Shown: positions 6,686-15,685, counted from the stretch's first letter. The stretch is 35,059 nt of DNA from Xanthobacteraceae bacterium (GCA_019746355.1 JAIESC010000258.1:1-35059); one strand, 5' to 3'. The notes: a model not told the origin generated them from the letters alone. Made by a program: numbers and translations.

Positions 6686-7282
6686 CTACTTCACCACCAC
6701 GGTCGTACCGACCGATACCCGCTTGTAGAGATCGGCCACGTCCGTGTTCCTCATCCGGAAACAGCCGGACGACTCCGCCTCGCCGACCGAGTCCGGATCG
6801 CTCGAGCCGTGGATCCGGTAGAGCGTGCTGCCAAGGTACATCGCGTGTGAGCCGAGCGGATTGTCGGGATCGCCGCCCTTCATGTGCCTCGGCACATCCT
6901 TTTGTCGCGCGATCATCTCCGGCGGCGGCGTCCAACCTGGATTTTCTTTTTTCGCGGTGATCTTGTGCGTGCCCTTCCACTGGAAGCCGACCCGGCCGAC
7001 ACCGATGCCGTAGCGCAGCGCCGAGCCGTTTGCCTGAATGAGATAGAGCCGCCGCTCTTTCGTATCGACGACGATGGTGCCAGGCGCATATTTGCTTTCA
7101 TAGCGCACGGTGGTGCGGCCGAGGTCGGTGCCGTCGAAGCCAAAGATGTTGTAGCTGCCCTTCTTGGTCGCGCCGCCGCGCAGCATCTCCTGCCGCTCGT
7201 TGTCGGACTGGGCTTGCGCGAGACTGACGGGCCCAAGCAGGGCGGCGATAACAGCTACGGTCGCAATATGACGTGTCAGCAC
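6686..7282 (-). CDS. L,D-transpeptidase (YkuD/ErfK family)
   Basis: A 198-residue exported enzyme that would cross-link peptidoglycan 3-3, attach proteins to the wall, or exchange D-amino acids. The YkuD domain spans about 65-198, with TIVVDTKERRLYLIQANG at its start and the catalytic block His158...Cys174 (IHGSSDPDSV and SSGCFRMRN) at its end, all key residues present. The start is taken as GTG at 7282, because it puts VLTRHIATVAVIAALLGP, a good signal peptide, at the N-terminus; no ATG exists nearby and the ribosome site is weak, so the start is less sure than the identity. KKGSYNIFGFDG before the domain is common in alphaproteobacterial members. Confidence 0.9.
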   Translation of the reverse strand: MLTRHIATVAVIAALLGPVSLAQAQSDNERQEMLRGGATKKGSYNIFGFDGTDLGRTTVRYESKYAPGTIVVDTKERRLYLIQANGSALRYGIGVGRVGFQWKGTHKITAKKENPGWTPPPEMIARQKDVPRHMKGGDPDNPLGSHAMYLGSTLYRIHGSSDPDSVGEAESSGCFRMRNTDVADLYKRVSVGTTVVVK

Positions 7283-7432
7283 GGGTTCTATCCATCCGGC
7301 GGCAAATGGTGCGGCACTATCGGGACAGGCTACGGTCTCTCCGGTGCGAAGGCAATTGCCCCAGGCACGACACGGCCGTCGCGCTCCGATCGGCGCAAGC
7401 CGGGGGCCGCGCGCGATTTCGATCGGTGGGCC

Positions 7433-7460
7433 ATGTCCGCTATGCCTCACGAGCGGACAT
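7433..7460. repeat. Short intergenic palindrome
   Basis: ATGTCCGCT (7433-7441) and AGCGGACAT (7452-7460) are perfect inverted arms around ten bases. It lies in the 245-bp gap between the L,D-transpeptidase and sulfatase genes, 68 bp beyond the sulfatase stop, so it could help end that transcript, though no T-run follows. The rest of the gap shows nothing I can name. Confidence 0.5.
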
Positions 7461-7527
7461 CAGGTCTTTCGGATTGTCGACCATGGGAAGCCGGCACACG
7501 ACCGCATGCCGGCCCTGGCTCATTTCC

Positions 7528-9915
7528 CTATTGGCGCCCAACCGTGCCACTGCTCTCGCCTTTGAGATCGATCGTCACTTTGTCGATTTTGCCGGTGAAC
7601 CGGAAGGGCGGCTTATAGGTGAAGTCCACGGCCGAGCCGACGTCCTCGCCGATGTCCAGTCCTTCGCCAATGGACAGTTGAGCCGGAACGGTTTTCGGCA
7701 ATTGCCCTTCGGCAACCTTGGTGCCGTTCACGATCAGGGTCACGTTTGCCGCCTTCCCGAGTTCGCCTGCTTTGCCGTTGTAGACGAAGTCGACCTTAAG
7801 CTGGACCTTGCCCTTCGGGAGCGGGGCCGTGCCCGCGACCGTGTAGCGCTCCACCGCCAGGAAGTTATAGACAAACGTCGGTTTGCCCTCGCGGATGTAC
7901 AGTGCGTAGCCGCCTTCCAACCCTCCTTGGGTTGCGATCATGCCCTCGACGCCGGTCTGAGGCACTTCGATGTCGGCGGTCAGCATCCAGGACTTGTTGA
8001 GAATACGCGGCGATGCCCCGCTGGGCATGCCGATTTGTCCCGGGTAGTAGGTGAGTGACTTGCGGTCACCCGAAAGGCTCGGGCGGCCCGCGATTTCGTC
8101 ACTGAAGCGCTCAGCGACTCGCCAGTCGAGTGGAAGTACGTTGTATTTGGCGGCCTCTACCCACCAGAGGTCCTGCAGCTGTCGAAGCTTTTGCGGATTG
8201 CCGGCTGCGAGATCATCGGCCTGCGAGAAATCTTCAGCAACGTTGTAGAGCTCCCACTTCTGCTTGTCGGGATCGAAGCCCGTGCGCACTGGTTGCCACG
8301 GCACGAACGAAAGGGCCGACGCCATCCAGCCGTCGTGATAGATGCCGCGGTTGGCTCCCATCTCGAAGTATTGCGTCGTGCGCCGGCTTTTGGCGTTGGC
8401 ATCGTTGAAGGTGTAGGCGAAACTGATGCCTTCGATTGGTTTTTGCGGAACGCCGTTAAGCTCTGTCGGCGGAGTGATCCCGATTACCTCGTAGAGCGTG
8501 GGTACGATGTCGATGACATGCATGAACTGCTGGCGCAGTCCGCCGCGATCTCCGATATGGGCTGGCCAGGAGACGATCATCGGATTACGCGTGCCGCCGA
8601 AATGGCTGGCGACCTGTTTGGTCCACTGGAACGGCGTGTCCATCGCGTGCGCCCAGGCAGCCGGGAAGTGGTTGAAGTGTTTTGGCCCGCCCAGTTCGTC
8701 GATCACCTTGAGATTGTCCTGCCACTTCTCGATGAAGCCGTTGAAGAACAAGTTCTCGTTGAGCGAGCCCTCGAGGCCACCTTCGGCACTGGAACCATTG
8801 TCACCCGCGATATAAATAAAGATGGTGTTGTCCGCGTCCGGCAACTGCTTCACGGCATCGATGATGCGGCCCATTTCGTAGTCGCACTCCGCACCATAGG
8901 CGGCGAACACTTCCATCATGCGGGCATAGAGCCGCCGTTGATCGGCATTGAGGGTGTCCCATGCCGGCAGTCCCACCGACCGCTCAGTGAGCTTTGTGTT
9001 GGCGGGTATGACGCCGAGCCGCTTCTGTCGCTCAATCGTTTCCTCGCGATATTTGTCCCACCCCATGTCGAACTTGCCCTTGAACTTGGCGATCCAATCC
9101 GGTGGGACCTGGTGCGGGGCGTGCGTCGCGCCGGGCGCGACATAGAGAAGGAACGGTCTGTCGGGGGCGATGCTCTTCACCCTGCGCACCCACGCAATGG
9201 CGTGGTCGGCAAGGTCGGTCGTCAGGTAGTAATTCGGATCGCTGGAGGCGGGCACGAGGTTCCGGTTCTCGTAGAGCACCGGGTTCCAGTGGTTCATGTC
9301 GCCGCCGTTGAAGCCGTAGAAGTAGTCGAAGCCGAGGCCATTGGCCCACCGGTCGAATGGGCCGGCAACGCTCGCTTCCCAGACCGGCGTGTTGTGGTTC
9401 TTCCCGATCCAGGCCGTCATGTACCCGTTCTGCCGAAGCACTTCGCCAATCGTGCCTGTATTGCGCGGCAGGACCGTGGTGTAGCCATCATATCCAGTGG
9501 CTGCTTCGCCGATTACGCCGGCGGCCGCAGAGTGGTGGTTGCGCCCGGTAATAAGCGCAGCGCGTGTCGGACTGCACAGGGCCGTCGTATGGAAGCTGTT
9601 GTAGCGCAGGCCCTCTGTCGCGAGCTTGTCCATCGTTGGCGACGGTACGCCGCCGCCGAACGTGCTGAACTGGCCGAAGCCGGCGTCGTCGATCAGAATG
9701 AGCACGATGTTCGGCGCACCCTTGGGCGCCTGTACCGGCTGCGGGAACTGCGCCGGGTCGGAATCGGCATAAGTTCGTCCGACGTTGCCGGGGAAATGGA
9801 AGTCAGGACGCGGCAGTACACTTGGCGTCCCGCTCTCTTGAGCGATGGCCTCAGTTCCAACCAGGGCGCTTCCTGCAAGAAGCGCCGCAATACTTAGACT
9901 TGTCAGCATTCGCAT
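7528..9915 (-). CDS. Arylsulfatase (Cys-type, exported)
   Basis: 795 residues. A signal peptide (MRMLTSLSIAALLAGSALVG, cleavage near AIAQ) targets it to the periplasm. The type I sulfatase core follows: Ile-Asp76-Asp77 for the metal, and Cys114 in CSPTRAALITGR, the C-x-P-x-R signature in which the Cys becomes formylglycine. FIYIAGDNGSSAEGG is the second metal-site block. The C-terminal ~200 residues form an added beta-rich domain (GGYALYIREGKPTFVYNF), typical of the large ~780-residue arylsulfatases. AAGGGGAAAC-type ribosome site before the ATG. It sits 39 bases after the DUF1254 gene, so the two form an operon. No formylglycine-generating enzyme is in the window. The natural substrate is unknown. 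Confidence 0.93.
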   Translation of the reverse strand: MRMLTSLSIAALLAGSALVGTEAIAQESGTPSVLPRPDFHFPGNVGRTYADSDPAQFPQPVQAPKGAPNIVLILIDDAGFGQFSTFGGGVPSPTMDKLATEGLRYNSFHTTALCSPTRAALITGRNHHSAAAGVIGEAATGYDGYTTVLPRNTGTIGEVLRQNGYMTAWIGKNHNTPVWEASVAGPFDRWANGLGFDYFYGFNGGDMNHWNPVLYENRNLVPASSDPNYYLTTDLADHAIAWVRRVKSIAPDRPFLLYVAPGATHAPHQVPPDWIAKFKGKFDMGWDKYREETIERQKRLGVIPANTKLTERSVGLPAWDTLNADQRRLYARMMEVFAAYGAECDYEMGRIIDAVKQLPDADNTIFIYIAGDNGSSAEGGLEGSLNENLFFNGFIEKWQDNLKVIDELGGPKHFNHFPAAWAHAMDTPFQWTKQVASHFGGTRNPMIVSWPAHIGDRGGLRQQFMHVIDIVPTLYEVIGITPPTELNGVPQKPIEGISFAYTFNDANAKSRRTTQYFEMGANRGIYHDGWMASALSFVPWQPVRTGFDPDKQKWELYNVAEDFSQADDLAAGNPQKLRQLQDLWWVEAAKYNVLPLDWRVAERFSDEIAGRPSLSGDRKSLTYYPGQIGMPSGASPRILNKSWMLTADIEVPQTGVEGMIATQGGLEGGYALYIREGKPTFVYNFLAVERYTVAGTAPLPKGKVQLKVDFVYNGKAGELGKAANVTLIVNGTKVAEGQLPKTVPAQLSIGEGLDIGEDVGSAVDFTYKPPFRFTGKIDKVTIDLKGESSGTVGRQ

Positions 9916-9954
9916 GGTGTTTCCCCTTTGCTAGGGATCGTCAGGCAGTGGTGT

Positions 9955-11502
9955 TCATCTCCGTTCCAAGTTCGGAAGTTTGTAGTTGCCATCGAGGATC
10001 GACTGGCTCGGCACATAGGTTCGCACGATGAGGGCGAACTCGCCGTCCGGCGCCGGCAACCAATTGGCGCGCGCACCAGAGTCGGCAGGCTCATCGCGCG
10101 ACATGGTAATGGCGAGCGAGCCGTCGGCGGCGAACTTCAGTTCATTTGCATCAAGGTTCTTGGTGCCAATATTGGTGCGGCCATTGGTCGGTTTCGGTAG
10201 CATGAAATAGTCTTTGTCCTGCATGGTCAGCGACCAGAAGCCGCCGCGCGAGCGGTCCACTGGCGGCAGCCCGTCTTTCGTAAAAGTCCACGTGTAACGA
10301 TGCTTGCCGTCGAGCATGGCACCTTTGGCATCGGTGGCGCGGATAAAATACGTCGCTTCGTGGTAATCGTTGCCAAGGATGTAGATGACCGCGGCTTGTG
10401 CCCGCCCGAACCAGTCCGTGCCCCACAAGCCACCATTCCTCTGGCGTTGCCAGCCGTTGCCGGCGTCGACGCCCACCTGCTCGTATCGCGCGCTGCTGCG
10501 GAGCGAGGCGTTGGCTGCGAGCGCAACCTTGTCAAGCAGCACCTTCCAGGCGGGATCGGACTTGCGCAGCGCTATTAGACTGCGCGCCTGCTCGGCCATC
10601 GCGGCGTCGTCGTCGCCGACCTTGGGGTTGGCCGCGAGCATCTTTTCGAGATCGTCCCAGAAGCGTTCCGGAACCACCCATTCCGGCCTGGCGACATCAG
10701 GATCCCTGGCGATCATCTCCGCAGTGACGCCCGGCGGGTAGACTTTGTTTTTCGCCATAGCCTCGCAGTCGAACTTGCGCTGACCCGGCTGGTTCATGCT
10801 CAGCGGATAGGCGCCCATCTGGTCGAGCACAGCGATCGCTCTCGCGGTCGCCTCCGGCGTGCGCGCCGCGAAGCTGCGCGGGAAGACGCCGGCATAATTC
10901 GTCGGCACACGCAGGAGATCGACGAATCCTTCCGGCTTCGCTCCTTTCCAGTCGGGGCCGACGAGCAAGAACTTGCCACCCGGCGTCCGCGACGCCGAAC
11001 CGAGCTGATGGACGACAGTGGTGAAGATGTCGCTGATCTGGATGGTCCAGTAGTGTCCCTGCGGCGCCTGAGTTGGCGTCTGGATGACCACCGGTTCGCG
11101 ACCGAGATCCATGAATCCGGCGCCGTAAAAGGTGTCGTTGTTCGGCGAGACGACGATGCGTTGCTCGGCCGGCAGATAATCCGGGAGGCACGAGGTGGTA
11201 TTGACCGGCGCACCGGGAGCCGTGCCGAGCATCATGCCCGGCCCGTCTTTCATGGTCTGCCACATGCTGGTGCGGCTGAAGAGGTCGACTGCCGGATAAG
11301 CCCAGTAGTAGACGATGCGCGCAAGTCCCTCGACATAGGCTTCGTTGGCAAGCCGAGCCGGAATGCCCGCCGAGCGCGCAAGATCGGCGTGCGCAGGGTT
11401 GAACGCCCGCGCTATGGATGGATCCTGAGGATTGGTCTGCCCAAGGCCGGAGGTGGCCGTTGTCAGTGCAAACGCGATCCCCGCGAAGGCTGACCGTCGC
11501 AT
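9955..11502 (-). CDS. DUF1254/DUF1214 domain exported protein
   Basis: 515 residues starting at an ATG with GGGAGG eight bases upstream. The signal peptide is MRRSAFAGIAFALTTATSG. The DUF1254 part (about 50-190) shows ARIVYYWAYPAVDLF and VVSPNNDTFYGAGFMDL; the DUF1214 part (about 390-505) shows YTWTFTKDGLPPVDR, FWSLTMQDKDYFM and the ending ANWLPAPDGEFALIVRTYVP. Family members are periplasmic, often next to sulfatases or other hydrolases, with no settled activity. Here it precedes an arylsulfatase on the same strand by 39 bp. The open frame extends further upstream, but through inverted-repeat sequence that is probably not coding. Confidence 0.9.
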   Translation of the reverse strand: MRRSAFAGIAFALTTATSGLGQTNPQDPSIARAFNPAHADLARSAGIPARLANEAYVEGLARIVYYWAYPAVDLFSRTSMWQTMKDGPGMMLGTAPGAPVNTTSCLPDYLPAEQRIVVSPNNDTFYGAGFMDLGREPVVIQTPTQAPQGHYWTIQISDIFTTVVHQLGSASRTPGGKFLLVGPDWKGAKPEGFVDLLRVPTNYAGVFPRSFAARTPEATARAIAVLDQMGAYPLSMNQPGQRKFDCEAMAKNKVYPPGVTAEMIARDPDVARPEWVVPERFWDDLEKMLAANPKVGDDDAAMAEQARSLIALRKSDPAWKVLLDKVALAANASLRSSARYEQVGVDAGNGWQRQRNGGLWGTDWFGRAQAAVIYILGNDYHEATYFIRATDAKGAMLDGKHRYTWTFTKDGLPPVDRSRGGFWSLTMQDKDYFMLPKPTNGRTNIGTKNLDANELKFAADGSLAITMSRDEPADSGARANWLPAPDGEFALIVRTYVPSQSILDGNYKLPNLERR

Positions 11503-11563
11503 GAGCTTGTCCTCCCTAAGCTCAACGCAGGAGGAAATGTCGGAAATCCGGACGCGGACATCA

Positions 11564-11724
11564 AGTTGGACCCAAGTCCAATGTTGTCCGCTTCGGGTCA
11601 TTTTCGATGTTTTGGTCACATCTCCGCGACGTCTGCTTTGTTCAAGCGCCATTGACGGACATCGGCTGACGCCAACTTGATGCTGCCTTTTGACCCGACG
11701 CAGACATTGGACCTCAGTCCAACT
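11564..11724. promoter_or_regulatory. Inverted-repeat region with two TTGGAC-N4-GTCCAA dyads
   Basis: The 416-bp gap between the DUF1254 gene and the stress-protein gene holds two copies of TTGGAC-N4-GTCCAA (11566-11581 and 11707-11722). The flanks are also conserved but inverted, so each copy sits in a 21-bp block (11564-11584 and 11704-11724) that is the reverse complement of the other except in the central four bases. GGGTCA and TGACCC further inside extend the symmetry. A second inverted pair, CATCAAGTTGG (11559-11569) and CCAACTTGATG (11672-11682), overlaps it. Either a pair of operator sites for a dimeric regulator upstream of the divergent genes, or the ends of a ~160-bp MITE. Confidence 0.5.
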
Positions 11725-11918
11725 CGACAGACCAAGCACCCGGCGTAGCATTCGCGCGATATATCACAAGCTGCCGCTATGCCCGTGCGACGCGTCGATC
11801 GCCCGTGGGAAAAATGCCGTTCGAGTTCTCCGCGAAGCGGAAGAGGCTGTTATCGAGCTCAAGAACTGACGGCGGCGCGGATCGTTGGCAGTACGCTCGC
11901 CCAATCGAGAGGTGGAGC

Positions 11919-12353
11919 ATGTACCGGCATATTCTCATTCCAACGGACGGGTCCGAATTGGCGGATCACGGCGTGACGACCGGATTGGCGCTGGCGAAAT
12001 CCATAGGAGCCAAGGTCACGGTGATGATCGTCGAAGAACCATTCAACTGGCACGCTGCGGAATACGCGGGCATTGGCGAAATCGCCAGGCATGCCGAGCA
12101 AATGAAGAAACACGTTGCGAGCGAGCTGAATCGCGTGGCCAATGCGGCTCAGGAGGCCGGCGTGCCCTGCGATACGATCCAGGTGGAAGACGCGCAACCC
12201 TATCGAGCCATCATTGCAACAGCCGCGGACCGCGGCTGCGATCTCATCGTCATGGCATCGCACGGACGCAGCGGATTGTCCGCCGTCGTGCTCGGCAGTG
12301 TCACAAACAAGGTGCTGACGCACACAAAAGTTCCGGTGCTGGTGTGCCGCTGA
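11919..12353 (+). CDS. Universal stress protein (UspA family)
   Basis: 144 residues, single-domain USP starting at an ATG preceded by GAGAGGTGGAG. MYRHILIPTDGSELAD is the standard N-terminal strand and Asp/Ser turn; IVMASHGRSGLSAVVLGSVTNKVL is split here across residues ~108-131 as the nucleotide loop, with the first Gly of the G-x2-G-x9-G-S pattern replaced by Ala (ASHG), common in ATP-binding members. It ends in KVPVLVCR as usual. A cytosolic stress-tolerance protein; it stands alone and diverges from the DUF1254 gene across the twin-dyad region. Confidence 0.93.
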   Translation: MYRHILIPTDGSELADHGVTTGLALAKSIGAKVTVMIVEEPFNWHAAEYAGIGEIARHAEQMKKHVASELNRVANAAQEAGVPCDTIQVEDAQPYRAIIATAADRGCDLIVMASHGRSGLSAVVLGSVTNKVLTHTKVPVLVCR

Positions 12354-12396
12354 ATGTGCGGTCCGCTCGCGGCTTCTGAGCTCGATTGTGCCAAGA

Positions 12397-12585
12397 TCAG
12401 TCCTGTTCGCGCCGGCGGATCGGACTCCGCATCGCAAGCACGACCGCTGGAATTATTGGATCGTCTGACGCGATCTTGAATTCCGCCCCGTCATCGGAAA
12501 ATCCGCCGGCAGGACGTTTTGATCGACGTACGGTCGCTGGCCGCCATGGGTCACAGCAGCCCAGAACCAGGGCAGCGAGACTCAC
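12397..12585 (-). CDS. Doubtful small lipoprotein-like reading frame
   Basis: In the 325-bp gap 12354-12678 a GTG at 12585 opens 62 codons beginning VSLAALVLGCC, which looks like a lipobox with an unusually short n-region. The rest is polar without a known motif. The frame extends a few codons further upstream (NALLR) but meets a stop before any start, so this may be a decayed lipoprotein gene or chance. It lies immediately upstream of nothing on its strand. Nothing else is visible in this gap. Confidence 0.25.
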   Translation of the reverse strand: MSLAALVLGCCDPWRPATVRRSKRPAGGFSDDGAEFKIASDDPIIPAVVLAMRSPIRRREQD

Positions 12586-12678
12586 ACGAAGCAGGGCGTT
12601 TTCACACAGCCAGGGCCAAAGCCGTCATCCCCGACCTTAGAACCCAAGTCCGCTTGACCCCCACAATGGCGCGGCTGG

Positions 12679-15291
12679 TCAACTTCTGCGCAAAGCGCCA
12701 GCCGTGCCTGACGCCAGCGGCACGCCGGATGATTTCATTGATCTCGGCGGCATGATATCCGCGATAAAATCTCTTAGTGCGTCGGTATCGAACGGCTTGC
12801 GCAGTATCCTTAAATCCGGGGGAGCTGCTTTCGCCGCATCGCTGTAACCGGTCGTAAGGGCCATGGGCAAATTCGGATACCGCGACCGGACCTCTCTCGC
12901 CAGCCCGACGCCATCGATGGTCCCTGGCATGACGATATCGCTGAACACGAGATCGATCTTTGTCGTACCGGTTTCCAGCAGTTTCAATGCCGCTTCGGCC
13001 GAATCCCGATAGATGGTCTCATAGCCCAGATGCTCGAACAGCGTGGACGTCACATCCGCCACGGCGGCGCTGTCGTCGACAATGAGAACCGTCTGCCGCT
13101 GCGAATGCCGCGCTTTTGCTCTGGCAGCGGAGAGCTCTTTGCCGGTGATTTGCTCGTCGGCACAAGACGGCAGATAGACCGTAATCGTTGTTCCTTGTCC
13201 GACCTTGCTGTCTGCCGTCACCGTCCCGCCGGCCTGGTGCGCAAAACCATAAACCTGGGACAAGCCGAGCCCGGTCCCCTTGCCGACCTCCTTGGTCGTG
13301 AAAAACGGATCGAACATCTTGGACAGCAGATTCGGCGGAATGCCGGTGCCGGTATCGCCAAGCGCGATCGCAAAGAAGGTTCCCCCAAGGCGATTGGGGC
13401 CGATTTCCTGATCCACGGTCACGGCGTTGACGGACAACGTGAACGTGCCGCCGTTTTGCATCGCGTCGCGGGCGTTGACGGCGATGTTGACAATCGCAAG
13501 CTCCAGCTCGGCGAGGTCCACCTTGACCGGCGCAACACCGTCGCCGACGTTTTCCTTGTAGACGATGTTCCCGCGCAGCGAGCTCTCAATCATAGTCCGC
13601 ATATTCTTTATGGAATCATTCAAATCGACGACCGTCGGGCTGAGATGCTGATGACGGGAGAATGTCAACAGTTGGCGCGTGAGACTTTCTCCGCGCTTGG
13701 CCGCGGTCTGTATGGCTTCGATCGCTTTTGGCAATTTTGGATCAAGCAGGCGCGTGAAGATCTGAGCGCTGCCTCCGATGATCATCAACAGATTGTTGAA
13801 GTCGTGCGCAATGCCGCCGGTCAGTTTGCCGATGGCCTCCATCTTCTGCGACATCGCGAGCTGTTCGCGTGCCTGGACCAGTTTCTCCTCCGCGTCGCGT
13901 CGCTCGGTTGCGTCCCGGAGTATATTGATGAAGCCGATCGGATTCCCTGCGGCGTCACGGCTCGAAGAGACCGAGCCGGTGATGAAAAATGGCGTGCCGT
14001 TTTTTCGGATGCGCCAACCCTCCACTTCGTGCTTGCCTTTTTGGGTCGCCTGTTCCAATGCGCGGGTTGGCGAGCCGGCGCGGCGTTCATCCGGTCGATA
14101 AAATATCCCAAAATGCTTGCCGATGATTTCTTCCGCGGTGTAGCCGATGATTTTTTGTGCGGTGCTGTTCCAGCTCGTAACGTGCCCTTCCCGATCAAGG
14201 GCAAAGATCGCGTAGTCGACGACGCCTTCGATGAGAATTTGGAAGTGGCGTTTGACGCTGTCGAGCGCCAAATTGTTGCGTTCAAGCTGACGGTTCAGCT
14301 GGTCCTGAACAGAGAGCAGATGGGCTTCGGTGTTCTGGCGTGTCGCAATTGCTGCGGCCAAAGCAAGAGGCGGCACCGATACGCTGATCGAAAGCACGAG
14401 CAACGACAACAGCGCTCCATTCAGATCCGTTCTCGGAAACGGATCGTTACCCACCGAGAAACCCCACACGGCCATTCCGAAGAAAATGAGCGCGGCGGTC
14501 GCGACGTTGCACCGATGACCGCGCAAAACCGCCCACATCAAGGGCAGCAGGACCAGAAAGCCTGAAAGGCTCCGATACGGCAGCGGCATCGTGAGGCCGT
14601 TGCCGATGAGGTCACTGCCGATGAGCGGACTGTAAGCAACAATCCCGATGACGCTCACGAGAGCAGCGACTGCAATCAATTCCAACACGTTCCATTTGGA
14701 AGAGCCACGTAAAGGCATCATGGCCCAGAGCACGACGACCGGAGCAATCAGCAAGGTCCCGGCCGCGTCTGCAAGCCACCAGGTCACCCAGGTGACGACA
14801 AGATCGGAGAAATCCGGTTTGCCAGCGAGAATGAATCCTGCCACGACGATGGTTGAACTGATCATCGCGGTCGGCGCAAAGGAAACAATTGCAAACTTTG
14901 CGATACCGGAGGGGGTGGCAAACGCCTGGCGACCGTTCGCCCAGCGGCCCATCAGCCATGTCCCGGCAAACGCAGCAAGGAGAGTCCCGATACCGACGGA
15001 GCCAAACTCCAGGAGCGATCGGCCGGCGATGAGGCCAGGAGAAACCGACCCCACCAAGATCGCGGGCCAGATCCGGTGGCCGCGCAGCAGGACCAGCGCC
15101 AGTGAGAACCCGGTCGGTGGCCACAACGGCGTCGCGGCCGGGTTTATTGCGGGCAGAAGTCGCGCGGACTCGGCGAGGCCAATGTAAATCGCGGCGACTA
15201 TTGAAAGTTCAACCAGGTCGATGGCAGCACTCCGAGCGCTGCCAAAAGCAAAAATCCCGGCTTTGCCAAACCTTGCCCTTGCCCTTTCCAT
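12679..15291 (-). CDS. Hybrid sensor histidine kinase: MASE1, PAS, HisKA, HATPase, receiver
   Basis: 870 residues. About 20-300 is a multi-helix MASE1 membrane sensor (LWPPTGFSLALVLLRG is its signature). A coiled region (LNRQLERNNLALDSVKRHF) leads to a PAS domain with PAC end (FINILRDATERRDAE). The kinase core has the His in AIGKLTGGIAHDFNNLL, the N-box NIAVNARDAM, G1 DTGTGIPP and G2 GTGLGLSQVYGF. A receiver domain follows, with acidic pair VDDS, phospho-Asp in DLVFSDIVMPG, ALTTGYSD and the Lys in LRKPF. All catalytic residues are present. The ATG at 15291 is preferred; the frame runs 75 codons further upstream but only through a palindromic repeat. No separate response regulator is adjacent. 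The signal is unknown. Confidence 0.92.
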   Translation of the reverse strand: MERARARFGKAGIFAFGSARSAAIDLVELSIVAAIYIGLAESARLLPAINPAATPLWPPTGFSLALVLLRGHRIWPAILVGSVSPGLIAGRSLLEFGSVGIGTLLAAFAGTWLMGRWANGRQAFATPSGIAKFAIVSFAPTAMISSTIVVAGFILAGKPDFSDLVVTWVTWWLADAAGTLLIAPVVVLWAMMPLRGSSKWNVLELIAVAALVSVIGIVAYSPLIGSDLIGNGLTMPLPYRSLSGFLVLLPLMWAVLRGHRCNVATAALIFFGMAVWGFSVGNDPFPRTDLNGALLSLLVLSISVSVPPLALAAAIATRQNTEAHLLSVQDQLNRQLERNNLALDSVKRHFQILIEGVVDYAIFALDREGHVTSWNSTAQKIIGYTAEEIIGKHFGIFYRPDERRAGSPTRALEQATQKGKHEVEGWRIRKNGTPFFITGSVSSSRDAAGNPIGFINILRDATERRDAEEKLVQAREQLAMSQKMEAIGKLTGGIAHDFNNLLMIIGGSAQIFTRLLDPKLPKAIEAIQTAAKRGESLTRQLLTFSRHQHLSPTVVDLNDSIKNMRTMIESSLRGNIVYKENVGDGVAPVKVDLAELELAIVNIAVNARDAMQNGGTFTLSVNAVTVDQEIGPNRLGGTFFAIALGDTGTGIPPNLLSKMFDPFFTTKEVGKGTGLGLSQVYGFAHQAGGTVTADSKVGQGTTITVYLPSCADEQITGKELSAARAKARHSQRQTVLIVDDSAAVADVTSTLFEHLGYETIYRDSAEAALKLLETGTTKIDLVFSDIVMPGTIDGVGLAREVRSRYPNLPMALTTGYSDAAKAAPPDLRILRKPFDTDALRDFIADIMPPRSMKSSGVPLASGTAGALRRS

Positions 15292-15344
15292 CACGAGCCT
15301 TTGCGGTGGGGACCCCAGAATGCGGCGGCAGAACTCCTGCGTCT

Positions 15345-15393
15345 GCGCATGTCCCTTTCGGAAAACCGGTGCCCACGTTTCCGGGACATGCGC
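15345..15393. repeat. Palindromic intergenic repeat (GCGCATGTCCC type)
   Basis: GCGCATGTCCC (15345-15355) and GGGACATGCGC (15383-15393) are perfect inverted arms, with GGAAA/TTTCC pairing inside. It has the same architecture and central bases (GGAAAACCGGTGCCCACG) as the element at 1517-1565. Its position 54 bp before the kinase ATG argues that the kinase frame upstream of 15291 is not coding. Confidence 0.85.
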
Positions 15394-15494
15394 TGGCCCG
15401 CCATCCCATGTCACCCGAAAGAGGGCGGTCGCAATTCCACTGCGTCGCCGACCCCGCCAAACACTCAATGCAGATTTGACCAAAGCATGGCCGC

Positions 15495-15544
15495 ACGATG
15501 GTGAGTGGAGGGCCACTTGACGATGGTGCGTGGAGGGCCGCTTG
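15495..15544. repeat. 25-bp tandem duplication upstream of the kinase gene
   Basis: Two adjacent 25-base units (15495-15519 and 15520-15544) begin ACGATGGTG and match at 23 of 25 positions. They lie about 200 bp upstream of the kinase start and 210 bp before the divergent Hsp70 gene, so they may hold control sites or be IS debris. Confidence 0.6.
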
Positions 15545-15596
15545 TCGGCTTTCGGAACCCGGGGCGCTCGAGCGGCACCATTGATCCATTATTTTT

Positions 15597-15685
15597 GCGA
15601 CCGCGCGCTGTCGCAAGCCGGGCAAGCGCAGGTGGAAGCCACGGCGCCGGCGGACGAGCTATTGAGTGCATTGTCGCCGTAAATC
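15597..15685. mobile_element. IS relic matching the right half of 5965-6137
   Basis: This stretch aligns along its length with 6052-6137: the shared cores are CGACCGCGCGC, AAGCCGGGCA, GGCGGACGAG and ATTGAGTG, ending in the terminal-repeat-like CATTGTCGCCGTAA. The partner left end is missing here. It sits in the gap between the kinase and Hsp70 genes. Confidence 0.55.

Noticed and set aside
8191..9897. 568-codon plus-strand frame over the first sulfatase
   Set aside because: Antisense to a clear arylsulfatase; no domain signature of its own. The same holds for long antisense frames at 13030-14565, 15760-17109, 17751-19106, 26193-27569, 29426-30682 and 30717-31853.
11503..11751. Extension of the DUF1254 gene upstream to 11751
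   Set aside because: The ATG at 11502 has a strong ribosome site and opens a signal peptide, whereas the extension encodes the inverted-repeat region.
15292..15516. N-terminal extension of the hybrid kinase to 15516
   Set aside because: The extension passes through the palindromic repeat at 15345-15393, has no membrane or domain signal, and the start at 15291 gives a normal MASE1 N-terminus.
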